DNA of 64,000 nt from the NCBI RefSeq assembly GCF_040930455.2, contig NZ_CP170494.1. One strand, written 5' to 3'. The position numbers and the translations under genes are program-made. The notes beneath the pieces are model-generated. The model worked only from the letters and a program-made list of their open reading frames with translations, was not told the origin of the DNA and searched no databases. This DNA comes from Neopusillimonas maritima. Lineage in GTDB: Bacteria > Pseudomonadota > Gammaproteobacteria > Burkholderiales > Burkholderiaceae_B. This document shows, piece by piece, positions 16,679 through 25,179 of the stretch; positions within the stretch are counted from its first letter, which is position 1, and each line of letters starts with the position of its first letter.

Positions 16679-16805
16679 GCCCTGTTCTCTTTAAGTCAAA
16701 TTAACTAACAAATTTACTTTGCTGCCCCATATTAGGGCAAACTTCGTCCAATTTCAGCAACGCAAGCAAGCGACCACCCCTATTTTTATAACGCATGCCG
16801 GGGCA

Positions 16806-17831
16806 TTAGTTCACACCGCTGCTTAAATTTTCCAGCCTTAACGCCTCAAGATCAATCACCCCGCCGGGCGCAAAGCTGCGCATGCCGTGGCTTTCCAGCT
16901 GCTCCAGCCACGCTTGAGTTTCACACGCGATACTTTCGGCCTGGTCAAGCGTGACCTGTTTGAAATGCACCTGCGCTCCGGGACGACGACGCCCCAAAAT
17001 GGGGATATCGGTGGAAATCACGGTGGCGATTTTGGGATACCCCCCGGTTGTTTGTGCATCGGCCAACAATACAATAGGCAGCCCCGAACCGGGCACCTGA
17101 ATGGCCCCGCTTACAATGCCATCGGAAACCAGATCATAACCTTCTGCATGCTGAATGACCGGGCCGTCAAGACGAAACCCCATGCGATCGGCCTGTCCCG
17201 ACACGACATACGGCTGCGTGAGAAAGCCTTCTATGGCGCTGTCGGTGAAATAATTATGTTGCGGCCCAAGCACCACACGAACCGGTTGTTCATAGCCGTA
17301 ATCGAAAGGCTCCAGCAACGCCTTTTCATCTCGAATGTCGACACTGGATTGCACCAACGGAAGGCCATCGCCGCGCTTTAGGGTACGTCCTTCCAGCCCC
17401 CCGATTGCGCCCCGTACATACGTGGACACACTGCCCAGCTGCACCGGCAGGTTGAAGCCGCCCTCAACCGCCAAGTAGGCACTCAGCGATTGACCCAGCG
17501 CACCCACCTTCACCTTATCGCCTTTCATCAGCCGAACGCTGCGCCCCGCCGGCACGGTGAACTTGCGTGCGCCTTCCACAGTAAGATCGGCCTCGCAACC
17601 GAACAGCGCAACACGCACGGAATCGGCCTGCACCTCCAGGGCCACGCCCTGCAGCAACATCTCCAACACCGGGCAATGGCGGTCATTACCCACCAGCATG
17701 TTGGCGACGCCTGCGCTGATCTTGTCCAGCGCCCCCGACACCGGCACGCCGACGTCTTGATAACCCATGCGCCCCATATCCTGAATCGTGGAATAAGGCC
17801 CGGCGTCCAGCACCTTCAACCCGTTACTCAT
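16806..17831 (-). CDS. pxpC: 5-oxoprolinase subunit PxpC-like (biotin-dependent carboxyltransferase/KipA family)
   Basis: This 341-residue member of the KipA/AHS2 family starts with LKVLDAGPYSTIQDMGRMGYQ and VPVSGALDKISAGVANMLVGN, the family hallmarks. The central NYFTDSAIEGFL and DRMGFRLDGP motifs are also present. With PxpB and PxpA it forms the ATP-dependent 5-oxoprolinase in other bacteria, where the cyclic amide is activated and hydrolysed. The start overlaps pxpB by 4 bases. pxpA is transcribed divergently at the head of the F420 operon, so the three subunits flank one promoter region. Confidence 0.9.
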   Translation of the reverse strand: MSNGLKVLDAGPYSTIQDMGRMGYQDVGVPVSGALDKISAGVANMLVGNDRHCPVLEMLLQGVALEVQADSVRVALFGCEADLTVEGARKFTVPAGRSVRLMKGDKVKVGALGQSLSAYLAVEGGFNLPVQLGSVSTYVRGAIGGLEGRTLKRGDGLPLVQSSVDIRDEKALLEPFDYGYEQPVRVVLGPQHNYFTDSAIEGFLTQPYVVSGQADRMGFRLDGPVIQHAEGYDLVSDGIVSGAIQVPGSGLPIVLLADAQTTGGYPKIATVISTDIPILGRRRPGAQVHFKQVTLDQAESIACETQAWLEQLESHGMRSFAPGGVIDLEALRLENLSSGVN

Positions 17832-18550
17832 ACCGTCACCTCTTCACACTTAACCTCGTATTCGTCGGCTGCAACCGCGTCGCGAATGCGTTGATATTCA
17901 TTTGAATCCACCGGCTTGAAACGCACCTTGTCGCCCGGCTTGAACAAAGCGGGCGCCTCATGACGTATATCGAACAAACGAATAGGTGTTGCGCCGATAA
18001 GATGCCACCCCCCCGGACTTTCAATGGGGTAGACGGCCGTCATGCTTGACGCAATGGCGACAGAACCCGGCGGCACGCGCGTACGGGGATTGCTGCGCCG
18101 AGGCAGCACCAGTTGCTTGGGCAAATCTCCCATATAGGGGTAGCCCGGCACGAAACCAATCATGTATACGTGAAACTGCGTGTCGGCGTGCAGTTGAACC
18201 ACCTGTTCCGTCGTTAAGCCCGCAGTTTGCGCCACTTCCTGCAAATCGGGCGCGTACTCGCCGTCGTAGCATACCGGCACCGACCACTGGCGCACCGCCT
18301 GCGGTTCCGTGTCTTCACTTTCCAGCAAGTCCTTAAGGGTTTCCTGCAACTGCGCACCACGTACTTGCGTGGGATCATAATTAATAAGCAGGGAACGAAA
18401 CGTGGGCACCAAATCGACCACGCCGGGCACGTTCAGCGCGCGAATCCGCCGACTTAAAGCCAGCACCTGATCGCTTAATACACGATCAATCACCTCGCCA
18501 AACTGCACCACCATTGCGGTGTCGCCGGCACTTAGAAACTGCACTGTCAT
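17828..18550 (-). CDS. pxpB: 5-oxoprolinase subunit PxpB-like (KipI/AHS1 family)
   Basis: The 240-residue protein has the KipI/AHS1 motifs VFVPGYPYMGDLP-like (GFVPGYPYMGDLP), RVPPGSVAIAS and ESPGGWHLIGATP. It acts with PxpC as the activating half of ATP-dependent lactam hydrolysis. Older annotations call this family a sporulation kinase inhibitor, which does not apply here. It is the first gene of the two-gene minus-strand unit diverging from pxpA across 169 bases that carry operator D. Confidence 0.9.
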   Translation of the reverse strand: MTVQFLSAGDTAMVVQFGEVIDRVLSDQVLALSRRIRALNVPGVVDLVPTFRSLLINYDPTQVRGAQLQETLKDLLESEDTEPQAVRQWSVPVCYDGEYAPDLQEVAQTAGLTTEQVVQLHADTQFHVYMIGFVPGYPYMGDLPKQLVLPRRSNPRTRVPPGSVAIASSMTAVYPIESPGGWHLIGATPIRLFDIRHEAPALFKPGDKVRFKPVDSNEYQRIRDAVAADEYEVKCEEVTV

Positions 18551-18636
18551 CAGTCTTCTCCAAAGGTTGCCGCCCTTACAGACGCTCAGAAAACGGCTTG
18601 ATTCGAATTAGGGTTTTCGATTGATGGAATCATATT

Positions 18637-18658
18637 GTCTTTCTATCTATAGTACAAT
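18637..18658. promoter_or_regulatory. Operator D: 22-bp inverted repeat in the pxpB/pxpA-F420 divergent promoter
   Basis: Left arm GTCTTTCTA, spacer TCTA, right arm TAGTACAAT. Symmetry between the arms is partial, but each arm matches the half-site consensus TAG(T/A)A-N-GA(T/C) closely. An outer ATATTGT/ACAATAT pair (18632-18638 and 18654-18660) adds symmetry. It lies 62 bases before the pxpA start and 87 bases before pxpB, so one site could control both directions. Confidence 0.6.
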
Positions 18659-18719
18659 ATACTGGTCGCAACAGAAAGATCAAAAAAAGTTTTATCCATT
18701 CAACCCGAAGGAAAACAAA

Positions 18720-19496
18720 ATGACTTTATCGGTAAATCTTAATGCAGATATGGGCGAGGGGTTTGGTGCATACGACATCGGAGACGACAACGCCATTCTG
18801 AAAATCATCCGCTCTGCAAACATTGCTTGCGGCTTCCACGCGGGCGACGCCAACACCATGCGGCGCGTTGTGGAAAATGCCAAAAAAGAAGGCGTCAGCA
18901 TCGGTGCACATACGGGCTTTAACGACCTGTGGGGCTTTGGCCGCCGCCGCATTCAAATGAAAGCGAGCGACCTGGAAAACATGATCGCCTACCAAATTGG
19001 CGCATTGCAAGCCATGGCCGCGTATGCCGGTGAGAAAGTCACCCACGTGAAACCCCACGGCGCACTGAATAACATGGCCGCCGAAGACGAAGACTACGCC
19101 ATGGCCATTGGTCGTGCGCTTAAAACGGTAGACCCTAACCTTATTTACGTTGCGCTATCGGGTTCCGAAATGGAAAAAGCCGCAGAGCGTTTGAATTTGC
19201 CGCTGGCACGCGAAGGTTTCTGTGACCGCTTGTACGACGACAACGGCAACCTGGTGTCACGCGCAGTGGCCGGGTCGGTGATTAAAGATCCGAAAGTGGC
19301 CACCGAACAGGTGGTGCGCATGGTGACCGAAGGTGAAATTATTTCGATGTCGGGCAAGCGCGTAAAACGTCGGGTTGATTCTTTATGTGTGCATGGCGAC
19401 GAGCCCACGGCAGTTGCGTTGGCCGCCATGGTGCGCGAAGGTTTGGAAGCTGCCGGAGTCAAAATTCTGCCGCTGACTGAAATGAAGCTTAACTAA
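18720..19496 (+). CDS. pxpA: 5-oxoprolinase subunit PxpA-like (LamB/YcsF family)
   Basis: The 258-residue LamB/YcsF protein has NLNADMGEGFG, the metal-type motif IACGFHAGDA, HVKPHGALNN and LCVHGDE. The start is ATG 18720, preceded by GAAGG; an upstream in-frame ATG would add 33 unrelated residues. Compared with the usual 5-oxoprolinase consensus it has GAHTGF where GAHP(S/G)F is normal, and HGALNN where HGMLYN or HGALYN is normal. The ring it hydrolyses may therefore not be 5-oxoproline. It heads the F420 synthesis operon. Confidence 0.9.
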   Translation: MTLSVNLNADMGEGFGAYDIGDDNAILKIIRSANIACGFHAGDANTMRRVVENAKKEGVSIGAHTGFNDLWGFGRRRIQMKASDLENMIAYQIGALQAMAAYAGEKVTHVKPHGALNNMAAEDEDYAMAIGRALKTVDPNLIYVALSGSEMEKAAERLNLPLAREGFCDRLYDDNGNLVSRAVAGSVIKDPKVATEQVVRMVTEGEIISMSGKRVKRRVDSLCVHGDEPTAVALAAMVREGLEAAGVKILPLTEMKLN

Positions 19497-19514
19497 CCTA
19501 TCCAGGAGCTCCAA

Positions 19515-20177
19515 ATGGAAAACCAACCTAAAATTGCGATTCTTGGCGGCACGGGAGCCTTGGGTTCCGGGCTTGCAAAACGTTGGGTGCAAGCCGGCTT
19601 TCCGGTTATTGTCGGTTCAAGAACGGCGGAAAAGGCACAAGAAGCAGCCAACGCCTTAACGCCTGCTGCAGGCGGCCCCGCTCCCACCGGCATGAGCAAC
19701 TACGACGCCGCCAAAGCGGCCGACGTTGTCGTGCTTACCGTACCGTTTTCAAATCACGATGCCATTCTCGACGAAATCAAAGACGTTGTTGAAGGCAAAA
19801 TTGTTGTTGATGCGGTCGTGCCGCTGGTACCACCCAAAGTAGCGGTTGTGCAACTGCCGCCTGAAGGCTCGGCCGGCATGATTGCGCATAACAAAATTGG
19901 CGATAAAGCCCGTGTCGTTTCCGCTTTTCAAAACGTGGGTGCCAACAAGCTGCAAGCCGAAGGCCCGATTGCCTGCGATATTCTGGTTACCGGCAACGAC
20001 GTTGAATCGCGCAAAACCGTTATTTCTTTAATTGAGCCCATTGGTATGCGCGGCATTGATGCCGGGGCCATTGCCAACGCCGCCGCGGCGGAAGCCATGA
20101 CCTCATTGCTGATCGGCATCAACAAACGTTACAAGGTCGATTGCGCGGGCATTCAAATTACCGGCATTAACGGCTAA
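19515..20177 (+). CDS. npdG: NADPH-dependent F420 reductase
   Basis: This 220-residue Rossmann protein has the N-terminal GGTGALGSGLAKRW dinucleotide motif and GSRTAEKAQEAA, the NADPH-selecting segment. The C-terminal half matches the F420-binding helices of Fno/NpdG. It transfers hydride between NADPH and F420, supplying F420H2. In actinobacterial picrate degradation the homologue feeds F420H2-dependent ring reduction, so its presence beside the cofactor genes points to catabolic use of F420 here. A CAGGAG site precedes the ATG. It lies 18 bases after pxpA. Confidence 0.92.
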   Translation: MENQPKIAILGGTGALGSGLAKRWVQAGFPVIVGSRTAEKAQEAANALTPAAGGPAPTGMSNYDAAKAADVVVLTVPFSNHDAILDEIKDVVEGKIVVDAVVPLVPPKVAVVQLPPEGSAGMIAHNKIGDKARVVSAFQNVGANKLQAEGPIACDILVTGNDVESRKTVISLIEPIGMRGIDAGAIANAAAAEAMTSLLIGINKRYKVDCAGIQITGING

Positions 20178-20187
20178 GGCACGCGTT

Positions 20188-20967
20188 ATGCCCCACCTGC
20201 CTCATACGTCGATTCACCTGAACGCGCTGGCCGACTTCCCCATGATTGAGCCAAACAATGATTTGGCCACGGTTCTGATTCAAAGCCTGCAGCACAACGG
20301 CATTGCATTGGAAACGCGGGATGTGGTCGTGCTGGCGCAGAAAATCGTCTCGAAGGCAGAGGGGCGGCTTGTGCGCCTGGCCGATGTGCAACCGTCTGCC
20401 CGGGCGCTTGAGGTTGCCGAAGAAATCAACAAAGACAGCCGCATGATTGAGCTGATTTTGTCTGAAAGTCGGGAGATCGTTGCGCAGCGCCCCGGTGTAT
20501 TAATTGTTGAGCACCGCCTGGGCTACATCATGGCCAATGCGGGTATCGATCAGTCGAATATCGATCACCCCAACGATGAAGAATACGCCCTGCTGCTGCC
20601 GGAAAACCCGGATCAAACATGCGCCCAACTTAAAAGTGCACTCGACCGCCACTTCAATGCCGATGTGGGGGTCATTATTAACGACAGTTTCGGGCGCCCA
20701 TGGAGAATGGGTGTGACGGGCGTCGCGCTTGGGTCGGCGGGCTTGCCCAGCTTGCTGAGCTTAATTGGAAAGCCCGACCTCTATGGCCGTGCAATGCGCG
20801 TATCGGAAATTGCTTTTGCCGATGAAATTGCCGCCGCTGCCTCTTTAATTATGGGGCAAACCAGCGCCGGGCAACCCGTGGTTCACGTGCGCGGGCTTCA
20901 GTGGGAAGAGCCAAGCAATTCCGCCCAAACCTTATTACGCCCCAGACATCAAGATTTATTTCGTTAG
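20188..20967 (+). CDS. cofE: Coenzyme F420-0:L-glutamate ligase
   Basis: The 259-residue CofE has the family motifs VVVLAQKIVSKAEGR near residue 50, NAGIDQSN and NDSFGRPWRMG, which bind GTP, metal and F420-0. It adds glutamate residues to F420-0. It is a stand-alone CofE: the C-terminal FMN reductase domain of mycobacterial FbiB is absent, but a separate protein like that domain is encoded at 25172-25867. It lies 10 bases after npdG in the same operon. Confidence 0.93.
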   Translation: MPHLPHTSIHLNALADFPMIEPNNDLATVLIQSLQHNGIALETRDVVVLAQKIVSKAEGRLVRLADVQPSARALEVAEEINKDSRMIELILSESREIVAQRPGVLIVEHRLGYIMANAGIDQSNIDHPNDEEYALLLPENPDQTCAQLKSALDRHFNADVGVIINDSFGRPWRMGVTGVALGSAGLPSLLSLIGKPDLYGRAMRVSEIAFADEIAAAASLIMGQTSAGQPVVHVRGLQWEEPSNSAQTLLRPRHQDLFR

Positions 20968-20984
20968 GAATGAGGCCCAGCGCA

Positions 20985-21977
20985 ATGACCGATCACCGCC
21001 CACCTTCCCTTCACTCATCCAAACGTGTGCTGGCCCTGTGTGGCGGTGTCGGCGGCGCCAAACTTGCCCGTGGCCTGAACGATCTTATTACGCAACCCGG
21101 CAACCTCACTATTACGGTCAACACCGGCGACGACTTTGAGCACCTGGGCCTCAACATATGCCCGGATCTGGACTCGGTTGTATACGCCTTGGCCGACAAG
21201 AACGACCGCGAGCGCGGCTGGGGGCGGGCCGACGAAACCTGGCATTGCCTTGAGTCACTCAAAGAACTGGGCGCAGAAAGCTGGTTTGCGCTGGGCGACC
21301 GCGACCTGGCCATGCACCTTGAACGCAGCCACCGCTTGCGCTCGGGGCAAACGTTGTCTGACGTTACCGCGCATATCTGCCGGCAACTGGGCATTCGCGC
21401 CCAAGTCATCCCCATGAGCAACAACCCGGTGCGTACGGTGCTTCACACCAACGAGGGTGCCCTGGCTTTTCAGGATTACTTTGTCCGCAAAATGGGTAAG
21501 CCCAAAGTGGAAAGCCTCTCTTATACCGGGGCCGACATCGCGCAGCCGCAAGCCGATTTAATGGCGCGTCTGGCCGACCCCGAACTGGACGCCATTGTTA
21601 TTTGCCCGTCGAACCCGCAGCTCAGTATCGAACCCATACTGGCCTTGAACGGTGTGCGCGAGGCATTGCGTCTTTCAAAAGTACCGGTTGTGGCGGTGTC
21701 CCCGCTCATTGGCGGCAAAGCAGTGAAAGGGCCGGCCGCAAAAATAATGCAAGAGCTCGAAATCCCGGTTGACTCCACCGGTATCGCACAGGTTTATCTC
21801 GACTTCATCAAGGGCTTGGTCATCGATCAGGCCGATGAGCTCGACGCAGCATACGTATCGGTTCCCACTGTAGTGACACAAACGTTGATGAAAAGCCCGG
21901 AAGACGCCTTGAGTCTTGCGCAAGCAACACTTGAATTTGCTGACAAATTGCGTCTTGAGGCCACTCAAACAAAGTAG
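20985..21977 (+). CDS. cofD: 2-phospho-L-lactate (phosphoenolpyruvyl) transferase
   Basis: CofD/FbiA is recognised by LCGGVGGAKLARGL, VNTGDDFEHLGLNICPDLD and ICPSNPQLSIEPIL. It joins the guanylylated three-carbon acid made by CofC to the deazaflavin FO. The start is set at ATG 20985 (330 residues), 9 bases after GAGG. ATG 20970 is an alternative, and a still earlier in-frame start would run into cofE. It follows cofE by 17 bases. Confidence 0.93.
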   Translation: MTDHRPPSLHSSKRVLALCGGVGGAKLARGLNDLITQPGNLTITVNTGDDFEHLGLNICPDLDSVVYALADKNDRERGWGRADETWHCLESLKELGAESWFALGDRDLAMHLERSHRLRSGQTLSDVTAHICRQLGIRAQVIPMSNNPVRTVLHTNEGALAFQDYFVRKMGKPKVESLSYTGADIAQPQADLMARLADPELDAIVICPSNPQLSIEPILALNGVREALRLSKVPVVAVSPLIGGKAVKGPAAKIMQELEIPVDSTGIAQVYLDFIKGLVIDQADELDAAYVSVPTVVTQTLMKSPEDALSLAQATLEFADKLRLEATQTK

Positions 21978-21988
21978 AGCGAGGATGT

Positions 21989-22738
21989 ATGACAGCTCAC
22001 CGCCTGGCGGCAGTTATACCCGTTAAAAGTTTCAGCTATGCCAAACAACGGCTGCAGCCGGTATTGTCGGGCAGCGAGCGGCGGCTTCTTGCCCAAGCCA
22101 TGTTTGAAGATGTCATGGACACGCTCACGCAGTGCCGGGCACTAAGCGGCGTCTATGTGATGACCAGCGACCCCGAGGCGGTGCAGCTTGCCGCCGATAG
22201 AGGAGTAAACACACTTCACGACCCGATTATCGGCGGGCTTTCAGGCGCCGTGGCTAGCGCTGCGCAAACCCTTAAAAGCGTTGGTTTTGAAGGCATGCTG
22301 GTGGTGCCGGCAGACGTACCGGGTATCGACACACGAAGTGTTGACCGCATTATCAACCAGCATGGCGCACCGCGATCAGTCACCCTGGTGCCGGCCTTGC
22401 GAGACGGTGGCACCAACGCCATGCTGTGTTCGCCACCCGATGTTATTCCGAACTGTTTCGGCCACAACAGTTTCCGGGCGCACTGCCAGTTGGCGGCCTC
22501 GTCGGGCGCGCAATTGAACACGTTAAGCCTGCCCCAACTTCAATACGACATCGACCGGCCCCTTGATTTGCTTTCCTTCCTGCAACAGGAAAGCCCGACC
22601 CGCACGTACCGCTTTTTAATTCAAAGCGGCATTGCCGACCGTTTACACCAAACTTCGCGCTCCGTTTTTTCATTGGCGAGTACGTTTTTTCCGTATGCCG
22701 AACAAACGCCGGCCATTTCGAGCATTCACAAAGGATGA
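21989..22738 (+). CDS. cofC: 2-phospho-L-lactate/PEP guanylyltransferase
   Basis: This 249-residue nucleotidyltransferase has VIPVKSFSYAKQRLQPVL at the N-terminus, VVPADVPGI in the middle and the LVPALRDGGTNAMLC segment. CofC/FbiD couples GTP to 2-phospholactate, PEP or, in one betaproteobacterial case, 3-phosphoglycerate. Its specificity cannot be read by eye. The accompanying FbiB-C-like reductase favours a PEP/dehydro-F420 route. The C-terminal 30 residues or so (after about 215) are not family-conserved. The stop overlaps the next gene's first ATG (ATGA). Confidence 0.9.
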   Translation: MTAHRLAAVIPVKSFSYAKQRLQPVLSGSERRLLAQAMFEDVMDTLTQCRALSGVYVMTSDPEAVQLAADRGVNTLHDPIIGGLSGAVASAAQTLKSVGFEGMLVVPADVPGIDTRSVDRIINQHGAPRSVTLVPALRDGGTNAMLCSPPDVIPNCFGHNSFRAHCQLAASSGAQLNTLSLPQLQYDIDRPLDLLSFLQQESPTRTYRFLIQSGIADRLHQTSRSVFSLASTFFPYAEQTPAISSIHKG

Positions 22739-25179
22739 TTATTGCTATGCAAAACTCAAACTCCCGCATGCACACGCCTCTTTCTGAAAGCGCGGCCTAC
22801 GACCTGATTAACCAACCGATTTCGTCGCTGTGCAAGACAGCGGCCCAATTGCGCGACGCCGGCCACGGCGAAGTTGTTTCCTATTCTCGTAAGGTTTTTA
22901 TTCCGCTTACCCAGTTGTGCCGCGATGTGTGCCATTACTGCACCTTTGCGCAAACACCGCGCAAAATGCCCGCGCCCTACTTAAGCATTCAACAGGTTGT
23001 TGATATCGCCCGCCAGGGCGCCAAAACGCAGTGCAAGGAAGCTTTGTTCACTCTGGGTGACAAACCCGAGTTACGCTACCGCGCTGCGCGCGAAGCGCTC
23101 GACGAAATGGGTTACGACAGCACCATCAGTTACCTGATTGCGGCCTGCAAGGCGGTGTACGAGGAAACCGGGCTTATTCCGCATGTGAACCCGGGCCTGC
23201 TCACGCGCGACGATTTACTGCAATTGCGCACGGTTTCTGCGTCGCAGGGCATTATGCTCGAGAACGTTTCGCCCCGTTTGTGCGAACCGGGCCAAGCCCA
23301 TTACGGCTCGCCCGACAAGCACCCCGAGGCACGCCTGGAAACCCTTCGACTGGCCGGTGAAACCCGGGTTCCGTTCACGTCGGGCATTCTGATTGGCATC
23401 GGCGAAACCCGGCGCGAGCGCATCGACTCACTGCTGGCTTTGCGCAAGCTGGATCAGGAATTCGGGCACATTCAGGAAATCATTGTTCAGAATTTCCGCC
23501 CCAAGCCCGGCACCCTCATGGCCAACGCCGAAGCGCCGTCGCTTGAAGAGCACCTATGGACAATCGCCGCAGCACGTTTGATTTTCGGGCCGGACGCCAA
23601 CATTCAGGCCCCGCCCAACCTTCAGCCTGAAGGCCTGAAGCAATTAATCGATGCCGGCATTAACGACTGGGGCGGCGTCTCGCCCATTACGCCCGACCAC
23701 GTGAACCCGGAAGCGCCCTGGCCGCACCTTGAGGCGCTGTCGGTGGCAACGGAAAAAGCCGGCAAGGTTCTGGCCGAACGTTTAACTGTTTATCCCAAAT
23801 ACGTACGCGAACTGGCCGACTGGGTCGACCCCGGTTTCCATACCCGTATTCTGCAATTAAGCGACGGCCATGGCCTGGCTTACACCGACGCCTGGACGGC
23901 CGGCAGCCAAACTCCGCCCCCTGAAAAAATCGTTCGGCAAGCCAAACAGGCCCCTTGCAGCGGCCCGGCCGTGCACAGCGAAGTCAGCGCCATTCTGAGC
24001 CGCGCACAAGCGGGAAGAACCTTAACCGAGCGTCACATTGAACGCCTGTTTCAGGCCCATGGCAGCGCCTTTTCCACCATTTGTCAGGCCGCCGATGAGG
24101 TACGCCGTCACGTGAACGGCAACGACGTCACGTTTGTGGTGAATCGCAATATCAACTACACCAACATCTGCGGTTACCGCTGCCAGTTTTGTGCATTCGC
24201 AAAAGGCAAGGGCGCGGAAGATTTGCGCGGCAAGCCTTATGACTTGCCGTTAGAGGAAATTCAACGGCGTGTGCTGGAAGCGTGGGAGCGTGGCGCTACC
24301 GAAGTGTGCATGCAAGGCGGCATTCACCCCTCGTACACCGGTGAAACCTATAAGGAAATTTGCGAGACCGTGAAAGCGGTGGTGCCGGAAATGCATATTC
24401 ATGCGTTTTCGCCGCTGGAGATCTGGCAAGGCGCCGAAACCTTGAACATGCCGCTGAAAGACTACCTGTTGATGCTGAAGGAAAGCGGACTGTCGACACT
24501 GCCGGGCACGGCGGCTGAAATTCTCGACGACGAAATCCGCAAGATTATTTGTGTCGATAAGGTCACCACAGACCAATGGATGCAGGTAATGCGCTCGGCC
24601 CATCAGGTTGGCCTGAAAAGCACGTCAACGATTATGTTTGGCCACATTGAAGGCTACAAACATTGGGCGCGCCACTTGCTGCTGCTGCGCGAACTGCAAA
24701 TGGAAACCGGCGGCATTACCGAGTTCGTGCCGCTGCCGTTCGTTCATATGGAGTCGCCCATTTACAGAAAAGGGCGCGCACGCAAAGGCCCCACTTTCCG
24801 CGAGGCGATTCTGATGCACGCGGTGGGGCGTTTGGCGCTGCACCCGCACATACCGAACATTCAGGCTTCGTGGGTGAAAATGGGCGTAACCGGTGTTGAG
24901 CTGTGCCTGAACGCCGGCGCCAACGACCTGGGCGGCACGCTGATGAACGAAACCATTTCACGCTCGGCCGGCGCGTCGCACGGCCAGGAAATGACGGCGC
25001 CCACGTTAGAGTCGCTGTTGATTTCAATGGGGCGTACGCCGCGCCAACGTTCCACTGCCTACGGCTCCGTTCCCGAGCATTTGCAACAACGGGCGCGGGA
25101 AGCCAAGCCCCCCATTCAGGCCATCGTGCCGCTTATGCGCAAACATGCCAAACGCCCCCGGGAAGTGGCTCATGTATAG
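22735..25179 (+). CDS. fbiC: Bifunctional FO synthase (fused CofG-CofH, FbiC type)
   Basis: The 814-residue protein contains two radical SAM domains. The CofG half has C62-x3-C66-x2-C69 (CRDVCHYC). The CofH half has C479-x3-C483-x2-C486 (CGYRCQFC). Together they condense tyrosine and 5-amino-6-ribitylamino-uracil to the deazaflavin FO. The fused order G then H is the actinobacterial FbiC arrangement, unlike the separate genes of archaea and cyanobacteria, and suggests ancestry by transfer. ATG 22735 overlaps cofC by 4 bases; ATG 22747 is an alternative with AAAGGA 11 bases upstream. Confidence 0.95.
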   Translation: MIIAMQNSNSRMHTPLSESAAYDLINQPISSLCKTAAQLRDAGHGEVVSYSRKVFIPLTQLCRDVCHYCTFAQTPRKMPAPYLSIQQVVDIARQGAKTQCKEALFTLGDKPELRYRAAREALDEMGYDSTISYLIAACKAVYEETGLIPHVNPGLLTRDDLLQLRTVSASQGIMLENVSPRLCEPGQAHYGSPDKHPEARLETLRLAGETRVPFTSGILIGIGETRRERIDSLLALRKLDQEFGHIQEIIVQNFRPKPGTLMANAEAPSLEEHLWTIAAARLIFGPDANIQAPPNLQPEGLKQLIDAGINDWGGVSPITPDHVNPEAPWPHLEALSVATEKAGKVLAERLTVYPKYVRELADWVDPGFHTRILQLSDGHGLAYTDAWTAGSQTPPPEKIVRQAKQAPCSGPAVHSEVSAILSRAQAGRTLTERHIERLFQAHGSAFSTICQAADEVRRHVNGNDVTFVVNRNINYTNICGYRCQFCAFAKGKGAEDLRGKPYDLPLEEIQRRVLEAWERGATEVCMQGGIHPSYTGETYKEICETVKAVVPEMHIHAFSPLEIWQGAETLNMPLKDYLLMLKESGLSTLPGTAAEILDDEIRKIICVDKVTTDQWMQVMRSAHQVGLKSTSTIMFGHIEGYKHWARHLLLLRELQMETGGITEFVPLPFVHMESPIYRKGRARKGPTFREAILMHAVGRLALHPHIPNIQASWVKMGVTGVELCLNAGANDLGGTLMNETISRSAGASHGQEMTAPTLESLLISMGRTPRQRSTAYGSVPEHLQQRAREAKPPIQAIVPLMRKHAKRPREVAHV

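Noticed and set aside
16806..18550. KipI/KipA sporulation kinase inhibitors
   Set aside because: This is a legacy name. The pair with a LamB/YcsF gene across the shared promoter region is the PxpABC lactamase arrangement, and the organism is not a spore former.
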